Positions 41,323 to 49,430 of a stretch of DNA of 53,475 bases are shown here, piece by piece. The notes below the pieces were generated by a model. The model was not told the DNA's origin. It did not search any database and worked only from the letters and a program-made list of their open reading frames with translations. Every line of letters starts with the position of its first letter. Positions within the stretch are counted from its first letter, which is position 1. Both the position numbers and the translations under genes were made by a program. Source of the stretch: Acidobacteriaceae bacterium (GTDB lineage: Bacteria > Acidobacteriota > Terriglobia > Terriglobales > Acidobacteriaceae); NCBI GenBank assembly GCA_030038435.1, contig JASHOY010000360.1:1-53475 (forward strand), in the 5' to 3' direction.

Positions 41323-44300
41323 TTATGCCGTGTGGCCTTCCCCGTGCGCGGCACCGTTGGCTTCGGGAAGGATGTCGGTTGGCCGCGCCACCCATACGTA
41401 GAGGGTAGGAAGCAGGAAAATACTCATCAGCAGATTAGCGATCAGGCCGCCGACAATGACGATGGCGAAAGGCCGCTGCGTATCCGAACCGATGCCATGC
41501 GACATCGCAGCCGGCAGCAGGCCGAGCGTCGCCACCAGCATGGTCATCATGATAGGCCGCAGCCGCAGCACCGAACCTTCCACTGCGGCATCCTCGATAG
41601 AGTCGCCCCGGGCGCGCCGCTGATTGATGTACTCCAGCATGATGACGCCGGTTTGCACCGAGACGCCGAAAAGCGCCAGGAACCCTACTTCCGATGAAAC
41701 GCTGAAATTGGTGTGGGTGATGAGCAGGACCAGAATTCCGCCAATGCTGGCCATCGCCACCGTGGCAAGAATGAGGAGCGCCCACTTGAACGACTTATAC
41801 ATCGAATAAAGGATGATGAAAATCAGCAGCACGGTGATGGGCACAATAATAGCCATGCGCTTTTCGGCGCGCACCTCGCTCTGGTATTCGCCCTCCCAAC
41901 TGATGTGATATCCGCGCGGCAGCTTGATCTGCGTATCTACATCATGGATCGCCTGGCGGACGGTATCGCCCAAGGGGCGCCCGCGCACGCTGTACTTGAT
42001 GGCGACATAGCGCTGATTGTTTTCCCGGTAGATTTCCGAGCCTTCGTCCGCTTCGCGAATATCGCAGAGTTGAGCCAGCGAGACGCGCTCGCCGGTGGGC
42101 GCAAGCAAACGGATATTTTCAATGGCCTCGCGCGTATCGCGATACCTGGGCAGATAGCGCAGGGTGAGGTTATAAGACTGCTCGCCCCTCAGCACTTGAG
42201 TGAATGCGGTCCCTCCGATTGCGGTCTGTACGGCGTCCTGCACGTCGGCGACACTGATGCCCCAGCGCGCTGCCTTTTGCCGGTCCACTTGAATATCGAG
42301 GTCAGGCTGGCCGGTCACCTGAAGCACGCCCAGGTCCTTAATGCCCGGCACGCGGCTCATAATCGCTTCCACCTGATCGGCGGTATCTTCAAGGGTGTGG
42401 AGATCGTCGCCGTATATCTTGGTGGCCAGCTCGCCTTTCACGCCGCTGACCGCTTCCTCCATGTTGTCTTCGATGGGCTGCGAGAATCCCCAGATGATGG
42501 TGGGAAACGTCTTCCTCAACTGGTAATTCATGGCCGCAATCAGATTTTCTTTGCTGCCGTGAAAAATGGGCCGCCATTCACTGACTGGTTTCAGGCCGAC
42601 GAAATATTCGATGTTGAAGAAGCCGGTGTGGTCGGTGCCGTCGTCGGGGCGTCCGGCCTGGCTGGTGCACTCCGTGGTTTCCGGAAACGAGCAGAGAATG
42701 AGCCTCGCCTGATTGGCTACCGCGATGCTCTCGGCTGGGCCCACGCTTTGGTCCATATCTCCGCGCACCCATAGCGCGCCTTCATCGAGATGAGGCAGGA
42801 ATTCCGAGCCAATGAGGCCGCTGGTGGCAAGAAAGACGCCGAGAATCAGGCTTACGACGCCGACTCCGAGGGTGAGCCGGTGATGATGAATCGTCCAGCG
42901 GACGCCGCGCCGGTAATGCTCGCGGAGAGATTCCATCACCGGGTTCTTCCATTCTTTTGCGCCCTTGTTGAAGGCAAAGCTGGATAGAACCGGCGCGAGG
43001 ATGATAGAGAACGAGAGCGCGCCCAGCAGCGCAAAGGCGACGGTCCACGCCATGGGGTGAAAGATGCGGCCTTCTACGGATTGCAGCGTGAAGATCGGCA
43101 AATAGGCGGTGATGATGATGGCAATGGCGTAAAAGACGGGCCTTTGCACTTCATGCGCAGCCTCGGTGATGCGCATCTGCACGGGGCGTCCGTTATCTTC
43201 CTTCCGCGCCAGATGCCGAACGATGTTTTCCACCATGACCACGGCGCCGTCCACTACCATGCCGAAGTCCAGGGCACCAAGGGAAAGCAGGTTAGCGGGG
43301 ATGCCTCTAAGGTCAAGACAAATGGCCGCGAAGAGCAGCGAGAAGGGAATGGTGAGCGCTACGATCAGCGCGCCCCGCACATTGCCCAAAAGCAGAAGCA
43401 AAATGACGATTACCAGGATGATGCCGGCGCTCAGGTTGTGCAGCACCGTATGTGTGGTGAGGTGAAGCAGATCGCTGCGGTCGATGAAGGGATGAATGGT
43501 GACGCCCTTGGGCAGAATCTGCGTATTCAGCTCCTGCACCATCTTGTGCACGCCGTCCAGCACCGGCTGGGCGTCGGCTCCCTTTTGCAGGCAAAGGATG
43601 CCGGAGACCACATCGTCGTTGTTGATTAGCTTTCCATCTTTGCGGCGGTAGGTGTCGCCAAACTGGCCCAGGCGGATCATCGGCCCCTGCTCGACAACGC
43701 CTAGATCCTTGATGCGGATCGGCGTTCCTCCCTGGGAAGTGACAACCGTGTTGCCGATATCCTGGATATCTCGGACCAGGCCCACTTCGCGGACGTTGAC
43801 TTCCTGCTCGCCCTCCTGAATAAAGCTGCCGCCGCCGTTGACATTGTTGTTGGTAATGGCCTGTTCGACCTGGGGAAGGCTCAGGCCGTACATGATGAGT
43901 TTGTCAGGATCGAGGCGCACCTGGTATTCGCGCGTGGGACCGCCGAAAGGGTTGGTGTCGACAACTCCGGGAACCGATTTCAGATATTTCTGCACCACCC
44001 AGGTGTCCAGCGACTTCAGGTTCATGACATCGTATTGAGGGTTGGTGCTGCGCAGAATATAGAAGTAGATCTGGCCCACCGGGCTCCAGTCGGTGCCCAT
44101 CTGCGGCACAACGCCGGGCGGCAAAGAGACTTGAGAGAGTCTCTCCAGAACACGCTCGCGATTCTGGAAGTCGGTAGTCTCGTCGCCGAAGACCAGCTCC
44201 ACAGTCGACAGGCCGAAAAGCGACCAGGAACGGACGTGCGCGACGCCGGGAACGCCGTCGAGTATGGTTTCGAGCGGAATGGTCACCTGCTGCTCGATCT

Positions 44301-44478
44301 GCTCGGCGGAGATGCCTGGCCACTGGGCGATGACGTCGACATAATTGTTGGCTACGTCGGGATAGGCCTCGACGGGAAGCCGGTGGAACGAGACGATGCC
44401 CCAGGCAAAGAGCAGAATCCCGAACGCCAGCACCAGAAGCTTGTTCTGAAGGGCGAAGTCGACAAGCCTCCGGATCAT
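41323..44478 (-). CDS. Heavy-metal RND efflux pump, inner-membrane transporter (CzcA-like)
   Basis: 1051 residues from ATG 44476-44478, whose ATGA overlaps the stop of the adaptor gene. Twelve-TM RND topology with two large periplasmic loops: MIRRLVDFALQNKLLVLAFG, SFHRLPVEAYPDVANNYVDV and GISAEQIEQQVTIPLE are heavy-metal-RND N-terminal signatures. TM4 reads LDFGMVVDGAVVMVEN, which matches the D-F-G-x3-D-G-A consensus of divalent-metal pumps (Czc/Cnr, Zn/Co/Ni/Cd) rather than the Cu/Ag pumps (CusA). Proton-driven export of metal from periplasm and cytoplasm through the tripartite complex. Last gene of the operon outer-membrane channel, adaptor, pump. Confidence 0.94.
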   Translation of the reverse strand: MIRRLVDFALQNKLLVLAFGILLFAWGIVSFHRLPVEAYPDVANNYVDVIAQWPGISAEQIEQQVTIPLETILDGVPGVAHVRSWSLFGLSTVELVFGDETTDFQNRERVLERLSQVSLPPGVVPQMGTDWSPVGQIYFYILRSTNPQYDVMNLKSLDTWVVQKYLKSVPGVVDTNPFGGPTREYQVRLDPDKLIMYGLSLPQVEQAITNNNVNGGGSFIQEGEQEVNVREVGLVRDIQDIGNTVVTSQGGTPIRIKDLGVVEQGPMIRLGQFGDTYRRKDGKLINNDDVVSGILCLQKGADAQPVLDGVHKMVQELNTQILPKGVTIHPFIDRSDLLHLTTHTVLHNLSAGIILVIVILLLLLGNVRGALIVALTIPFSLLFAAICLDLRGIPANLLSLGALDFGMVVDGAVVMVENIVRHLARKEDNGRPVQMRITEAAHEVQRPVFYAIAIIITAYLPIFTLQSVEGRIFHPMAWTVAFALLGALSFSIILAPVLSSFAFNKGAKEWKNPVMESLREHYRRGVRWTIHHHRLTLGVGVVSLILGVFLATSGLIGSEFLPHLDEGALWVRGDMDQSVGPAESIAVANQARLILCSFPETTECTSQAGRPDDGTDHTGFFNIEYFVGLKPVSEWRPIFHGSKENLIAAMNYQLRKTFPTIIWGFSQPIEDNMEEAVSGVKGELATKIYGDDLHTLEDTADQVEAIMSRVPGIKDLGVLQVTGQPDLDIQVDRQKAARWGISVADVQDAVQTAIGGTAFTQVLRGEQSYNLTLRYLPRYRDTREAIENIRLLAPTGERVSLAQLCDIREADEGSEIYRENNQRYVAIKYSVRGRPLGDTVRQAIHDVDTQIKLPRGYHISWEGEYQSEVRAEKRMAIIVPITVLLIFIILYSMYKSFKWALLILATVAMASIGGILVLLITHTNFSVSSEVGFLALFGVSVQTGVIMLEYINQRRARGDSIEDAAVEGSVLRLRPIMMTMLVATLGLLPAAMSHGIGSDTQRPFAIVIVGGLIANLLMSIFLLPTLYVWVARPTDILPEANGAAHGEGHTA

Positions 44479-45614
44479 TGCGCCTCCAGCGTGGCTTCCA
44501 ACTGGAGCACGCTCTTGACCACCTGCTGCCCGGGAGCAATTCCGGAAAGGATCTCCTGCTGATTGCCGGGGAGGGTGTCGCCGGCCTGAACCGCGACGCG
44601 TCGGAAGTGATCCTCGCCGGCAGGAACGTAGACCCAATCCTGATCGTGCAGATGGAGGATGGCGTCGGCCGGAACCGTGGCGTGAATCTCATTTGTGTTT
44701 CCGATCAACGTTGCGGTCACGAACATGCCCAGCCGCAAAATGCCGGAATTGGGCACATCAATGCGCACTTTGGCGGCGCGAATGGTGGGATCGAGCACCG
44801 GACCGATGTCGCTCACCCGACCGGTGAGCATTTTGCCGGGATATCCTGTGATGTTGATCCGGGCTTCCTGTCCCAGATGAACCTGGGGGAGATCGTTTTG
44901 GTAGACGTCGCAGATCACCCAGACGCGGGAGAGATCGGCGATGGTGAATGCGGTCGCCGACCCCGAATAGGTGACGCCGGTGGCAGCCGCATTGGTAACA
45001 TTCTGAGCCACGATGACGCCGGAAATCGGAGCGTAGACATTGACGAACTGCGAGGGGTGGTTCTTGTCGACGCCCAGCGTTTTCAATTGCTGGTTGGCGG
45101 CGTTCAGATCGGCCTTGGCATCATCTTCCGTGTCCTGGGCCTGTTCCAGCATCTCCTGCGCAATGGCGCCGTGGGCGTAGAGGTCTCGGGCGCGAAGATA
45201 CTCCTTGTCGGCCAGTTGCTCGTCGTTTACGGCCTTTAAATAAGTGTCGAAGGCGCTGCTGACGTCAGGGCTCTGCACTTTCATCATGAGCTGACCCTTT
45301 TTCACGTCCTGATCGAGAGTCACATCAACATCCACCACGCGGCCGCTGGCCAATGAGATTACCGGGATCTCACGATTAATGTCGGGAAAGACGGAGCCGG
45401 TTACGCTCAGCTTGTGTGCGGCACGAATCTGGCCGGCGGCGACGAGAGGATAGTTCTCAGGATGTTCGATGGTGACCACGTTGGCGTTACCGACATTGAT
45501 CACTTGCGGGTGCGACGCCGCGACCGAAGCGGGATTGAATTTGTTGCCGCAGGAGGTCAGAGAGAAGCACGCGATCAGGCCGCCGGCGATCAGGCACATG
45601 GGGCGGTTCATCAT
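44475..45614 (-). CDS. RND efflux periplasmic adaptor (membrane fusion protein)
   Basis: 379 residues, lipoprotein signal with lipobox LTSC after an ATG-ATG start (MMNRPMCLIAGGLIACFSLTSC). Adaptor features: half-lipoyl strands around DVDVTLDQDVKKGQLMMKVQSP and VYAPISGVIVAQNVT, the alpha-hairpin between them (AYLRARDLYAHGAIAQEMLEQAQ), then beta-barrel RVWVICDVYQNDLPQVHLGQEARI and GRVSDIGPVLDPTIRAAKVR. Links pump and outer-membrane channel. Overlaps both neighbours by four bases (ATGA at each end), hence equal expression. Confidence 0.92.
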   Translation of the reverse strand: MMNRPMCLIAGGLIACFSLTSCGNKFNPASVAASHPQVINVGNANVVTIEHPENYPLVAAGQIRAAHKLSVTGSVFPDINREIPVISLASGRVVDVDVTLDQDVKKGQLMMKVQSPDVSSAFDTYLKAVNDEQLADKEYLRARDLYAHGAIAQEMLEQAQDTEDDAKADLNAANQQLKTLGVDKNHPSQFVNVYAPISGVIVAQNVTNAAATGVTYSGSATAFTIADLSRVWVICDVYQNDLPQVHLGQEARINITGYPGKMLTGRVSDIGPVLDPTIRAAKVRIDVPNSGILRLGMFVTATLIGNTNEIHATVPADAILHLHDQDWVYVPAGEDHFRRVAVQAGDTLPGNQQEILSGIAPGQQVVKSVLQLEATLEAQ

Positions 45615-46909
45615 TGGATCACCTCGCGTCCAACGGCAAGATTGAGTTGCGCGGCGGCCGTCAGATAATCGCCAATCAGTTGCGCATAGGCCAGTTGCAC
45701 CTGACGATAGTCGCTCTGCGCATTGAGAAAATCCATCAGCGAAGCGCCACCGTGCTGGTAGGAATAGGTGACCGTGTCGCGCACGCGGAGCGCCTGGGCG
45801 TTGTACTGGTCCTGGTAAGGCTTGAGCAAGGCAATGTCGCTCTGCACCTGAGCGTAAGCGGTATCCACGTCAGAGAAGACCTGCGCGCGCACCGCTTCGC
45901 TTGCCTCCTGGGCACGGTTGATGTCGATCTGGGTGCGCGCCTTTTCACCCTGATTGCGATCAAAAATGCGCAGCGGAACGCTTATGCTGAATCCCACCGT
46001 CGACATGTCAATCGGATAGGGGTTGTTGACCGCAGAGTTCCACGTCCACCAGGCGCCGAAGGTCGGGTCGGTCGAGCCGTTGGCGATAGCCAGTTTGTGA
46101 TTGGTCTGCGACTGCTGAATGGTCTGCATGGCAGCCTGCAGATCGGGGCGGTTGGCCAGAGCCTCCTGGCGGAAGTATGCCAGCGGCTGAAGTGTGCCGC
46201 TGAAATCGAACGGCCCGGTCACATCGAACTGCGCCACCGGCGTGCGATCGTTCATGAGCTGCTCGAGCTGAATCTTCGCCGTGCGCAGGTTCACGATCGC
46301 GGTCTGCAATTCGGCTTCGTACTGCACACGCTGCAGCTCGATGCGGTCCAGATCGATGGATGCGATATCACCGGCTTTGAAGCGGTCCTGGCTGATGGCG
46401 ATGATGTGATCGTAGTAGGCAATATCGTCCTGCGCCATCTTGAGCACATCCTTGGCTTCAAGCGTTTGCACAAACGCCGAGCGCAAGGCGAATTCGAGAT
46501 TGCGCTTCAGGTCCTCGTGCTGCGATTCGGTGATTTGCGTGCCCTCCTGCGCGCTCTTAAGGCGCAGTTCGCGTTTGTGATCGCGCTCGTGCAGGTAGCT
46601 GATGCCGGGCTCGACAAACGTCCCTGCAAGCGGAATCCAATGTCCGTCGTTGGGCGCAATCTCGGTGCCGTCCACGGTGGTGGAGAACTGCGGATTAGGC
46701 CGCAGATACGCGGTGACCTCTTCGGCTCGCGCCTCATCTACGTTGTCGGCATCGGCTTTGAGGGCGGGATTGTTGGCCTCGAACCGCGCCTTCACCTGGT
46801 CCCAGTCAAGGGCTTGCTGTGCGCAAAGAGGCGCGGCCGCAAATACGCAGGCCGCGGCGAAAAGGAAGAATAACGAAAATCCTCGGGGGTGCTGTAGCCG
46901 GCATTTCAT
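45611..46909 (-). CDS. TolC-family outer-membrane efflux channel
   Basis: 432 residues from ATG 46907-46909, which opens a signal peptide (MKCRLQHPRGFSLFFLFAAACVF..PLCAQ). Two long repeated coiled-coil halves: KARFEANNPALKADADNVDEARAEEVTAYLRPNPQFS and the second-half helix RAQEASEAVRAQVFSDVDTAYAQVQSDIALLKPY, with HGGASLMDFLNAQSDYRQVQLAYAQLIGDY as the closing family motif. First gene of the metal-efflux operon. An earlier in-frame ATG at 46975 lies upstream of the signal peptide and is not used. Its promoter must be in 46910-47175, shared with the divergent two-component system. Confidence 0.93.
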   Translation of the reverse strand: MKCRLQHPRGFSLFFLFAAACVFAAAPLCAQQALDWDQVKARFEANNPALKADADNVDEARAEEVTAYLRPNPQFSTTVDGTEIAPNDGHWIPLAGTFVEPGISYLHERDHKRELRLKSAQEGTQITESQHEDLKRNLEFALRSAFVQTLEAKDVLKMAQDDIAYYDHIIAISQDRFKAGDIASIDLDRIELQRVQYEAELQTAIVNLRTAKIQLEQLMNDRTPVAQFDVTGPFDFSGTLQPLAYFRQEALANRPDLQAAMQTIQQSQTNHKLAIANGSTDPTFGAWWTWNSAVNNPYPIDMSTVGFSISVPLRIFDRNQGEKARTQIDINRAQEASEAVRAQVFSDVDTAYAQVQSDIALLKPYQDQYNAQALRVRDTVTYSYQHGGASLMDFLNAQSDYRQVQLAYAQLIGDYLTAAAQLNLAVGREVIQ

Positions 46910-47060
46910 GAATGGTTGACCAAGTTCGCGTCTCGCGCACGCTTTATCGCCCGGCTGCGCAGGCGCGTCGATCATTCCGGTCCTGTTGGCGTGGCGGGTA
47001 TTTTGGATTTGAGCTGAAGCGCTTCCGTTTCCAGCCTATGGCTTTGAAGTCACCAGGGCG

Positions 47061-47097
47061 GGCTATCTATCGGCCACCGTCGGCTATCTTTCGGCCA
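47061..47097. promoter_or_regulatory. 16-bp direct repeat, candidate operator between efflux operon and two-component system
   Basis: GGCTATCTATCGGCCA (47061-47076) and GGCTATCTTTCGGCCA (47082-47097) differ at one position; the start-to-start distance is 21 bases, two helical turns, so both lie on the same DNA face. This is the usual geometry for a dimerising response regulator. The site lies in the 266-base divergent gap, about 150 bases before the TolC start and 80 before the kinase start. Confidence 0.6.
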
Positions 47098-47175
47098 TGG
47101 CAGCCGATTGCGCGCCACCGCATAGCATATTGGATATTGCTCGCGTATCGTGTATAGGGAAATGGAACAGGACAC

Positions 47176-48609
47176 GTGGCTGTGAGCGGCTCCGATGAAA
47201 TGCCCAGGTTGACGATGTTTGCTCCGCTTTTCCGCGGCAAAAGGCAAACCGTTCTTCTCCGCGCGGCGCTGTTGATCCTGTTGATTGCGCTGTTGAACTG
47301 GGTCTCAGTCAACGAGATTCCGCTCGGCTTCCTCTACCTGCTTCCCATGCTCATGGTTGGCCGCGTGCTCAACCCCTGGTGGCTCGCCGCGGTCGCCGCG
47401 CTGTGCACATTCCTTACCGAAGTTCTCGACGCGTATGTGTGGAATATGCGCAGCGGCGTTCCCAGAGACATTCTCTACTTCGCGGCATTTTTTCTCGTGG
47501 GCCTGTACGTATGGGAATTCAACCGCAACCGGCGGGCAGTGGTACGCCATCTGCGCGAAGTGGAGAAGCAGAGAGATGCACGGCAAGAGGCGGAGGTGCA
47601 GCTCCGGGTGCTGATTGAAAGCAGTCCCGCAGCCATTATTACTTCCGATTCCGGCGGCTCGGTGCTGATGGCCAACCAGGCCGCGCACCGCCTGGTGGGC
47701 GTCGATGCAGGAAAGCTGGCCGGCAGTTCCATCTACACTTATTTTCCGTCCCTGGCCAACGTATGGCGACGGGGAAGCGGGCAGCAGCCATGGCGGGCGG
47801 TGATGGAGGCGCGTGGGCGCCGCGAGGATGGTGAGGCGTTCCTTGCCGAGATCTCGTTTTCTACCTACACCACCAGCGCGGGGACGCGGCTCACTGCGGT
47901 AATTCTCGATTCTTCTGAGGAACTCCGCACCCGCGAGGAAGCCAGCCTGCAGCAGATGCTGGCGGGATCGCGGCTGGCGGTTGCGGCGGCGGCGCACGAA
48001 ATCCGCAACATCTCCGGCGCCATTACTGTGGTCCATCAGAACCTTTCGCGCAGTGCTCTTCTCAACGGCAACAAGGATTTTGAAACCCTGGGCAACCTGG
48101 TTACCGTGCTGGAGCGCATTGCGGATCTGGATTTGCGGCAGGCCACCGACTCCGCAACAGAAGTGGATCTAGGCGCCGTGCTGGACGATTTGCGCATCGT
48201 CATTTCTGCATCACTGCGGGAAGAGGCCATCGGCGAGAACTGGTCCATCGAGCCGGAATTGCCGCTGGTCTGGGCGGACGCTTCTACACTCATGCAGGTT
48301 TTCGTCAACCTTGCCACCAACGGCATTCGCGCGCTGTTTCAGCGCGAAGCCCCGAGGCTTTCGATTGCCGCCCGCCGCAATGGCCCGCGGGTGATGGTGG
48401 AATTTGTCGACAATGGCGGCGGCGTGGAGCATCCGGAAATTCTCTTCCATCCATTTCAATCGGGCGCGCAAGCCACCGGCCTGGGCTTGTATCTCTCCCG
48501 CGCTTTTATACGTTCATTTGGCGGGGATCTGCGTTACAAAGCAGTCCCTGGCGGTGCGTGTTTCGAAATCGAACTGGCGGCCGCAAGTCACAAGGAAGAC
48601 ACGAAATGA
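47176..48609 (+). CDS. Membrane sensor histidine kinase with PAS domain
   Basis: 477 residues from GTG 47176-47178; GTG 47182 and ATG 47200 are alternatives. Three to four TM helices in the first 115 residues (AALLILLIALLNWVSV, LGFLYLLPMLMVGRVL, PWWLAAVAALCTFLTE, LYFAAFFLVGLYVWEF), a short coiled-coil, a PAS domain (about 142-250, IITSDSGGSVLMANQAAHRL), HisKA with H274 in AAHEIRNISG (no Pro after the Asn, slightly unusual), N-box NLATNGIRALF (N378/N382), VDNGGGV and GLGLYLSRAF. The stop overlaps the start of the regulator gene (ATGA). It lacks a large periplasmic domain, so it may sense in the membrane or via PAS. Divergent from the metal pump it may control. Confidence 0.93.
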   Translation: MAVSGSDEMPRLTMFAPLFRGKRQTVLLRAALLILLIALLNWVSVNEIPLGFLYLLPMLMVGRVLNPWWLAAVAALCTFLTEVLDAYVWNMRSGVPRDILYFAAFFLVGLYVWEFNRNRRAVVRHLREVEKQRDARQEAEVQLRVLIESSPAAIITSDSGGSVLMANQAAHRLVGVDAGKLAGSSIYTYFPSLANVWRRGSGQQPWRAVMEARGRREDGEAFLAEISFSTYTTSAGTRLTAVILDSSEELRTREEASLQQMLAGSRLAVAAAAHEIRNISGAITVVHQNLSRSALLNGNKDFETLGNLVTVLERIADLDLRQATDSATEVDLGAVLDDLRIVISASLREEAIGENWSIEPELPLVWADASTLMQVFVNLATNGIRALFQREAPRLSIAARRNGPRVMVEFVDNGGGVEHPEILFHPFQSGAQATGLGLYLSRAFIRSFGGDLRYKAVPGGACFEIELAAASHKEDTK

Positions 48610-49253
48610 ATTTGGCGATCCGAATCCTCATTGTGGATGACCACGCGCTTTTCCGTGAGAGCCTGGCCAGGCTGCTGGATGCGGAGCCGGATTTGAGCGT
48701 CGTGGGCCACTGCGCGACCGTCAGCGAAGCGCAACAGATGCTTGCCGACGCCGAAATCGACGTCATTCTCCTCGACTACGATCTGGGTGACGACTCCGCT
48801 CTCGACCTGCTGCGCGATCTGGAGGCTCGCGGTCAGGTTGCCAAGGTCCTGTTTGTTACGGCAGGCATGCGGCAGGACATTGCAGTCAGGCTGCTGGAAT
48901 GCGGAATTTCGGGAATCATGCTCAAGCACGTTGCGCCTGGGCAGCTTCTGGAAGCCATTCATCGCGTCGCCGCCGGGGGCATCTTCCTGGATCGCAGAGT
49001 CATTCAACCGGCGGCCGTCGACGCCGGCCTGGAATCGAATCGGACATCCAGTCGCCGTGCCATCACCGACCGGCAACGGGAGGTGCTGGGCGGAATTCTC
49101 GACGGCCTGACAAACAAAGAGATCGCCACCAAGCTGGAGGTTTCGGAATCGTCGATTAAGGCCGTCATCCAGGAACTGTTCCGCAAGACCGGGGTGAGGA
49201 CGCGCAGCCAACTGGTCCGCTACGCGCTGGAAAACCCCAGACTGGATCAATAA
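48606..49253 (+). CDS. NarL/LuxR-family response regulator
   Basis: 215 residues from ATG 48606-48608, overlapping the kinase stop. Receiver domain with D11/D12 (IVDDHALFRESLARLL), phospho-acceptor D57 (VILLDYDLGDDS), T and K positions in VLFVTAG and GIMLKHV. C-terminal LuxR helix-turn-helix: ITDRQREVLGGILDGLTNKEIATKLEVSESSIKAVIQELFRKTGVRTRSQLVRYAL. Such regulators bind as dimers to repeated sites; the direct repeat at 47061-47097 is the obvious candidate target. Two-gene operon with the kinase. Confidence 0.95.
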   Translation: MNLAIRILIVDDHALFRESLARLLDAEPDLSVVGHCATVSEAQQMLADAEIDVILLDYDLGDDSALDLLRDLEARGQVAKVLFVTAGMRQDIAVRLLECGISGIMLKHVAPGQLLEAIHRVAAGGIFLDRRVIQPAAVDAGLESNRTSSRRAITDRQREVLGGILDGLTNKEIATKLEVSESSIKAVIQELFRKTGVRTRSQLVRYALENPRLDQ

Positions 49254-49430
49254 ACCGGCTGCCTGCCCGTAACTCATACTTTTCCGATTTACTCGCGGCA
49301 AAGCTTGGCGCGTCAAGGCTGGATCGCGGAGTTACTATTGCTTTGCGCTTTCATTCAGGCGCGTTGCATCCCCCAAATGGCGAGAACTCCAGATTGCCGG
49401 AATCGCTTCGGCAAGGCAAAAAGGGCAGGC

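Noticed and set aside
45614..46873. 419-codon plus frame opposite the TolC-family gene
   Set aside because: Antisense shadow of the coiled-coil codons; it would also destroy the three-gene overlap structure.
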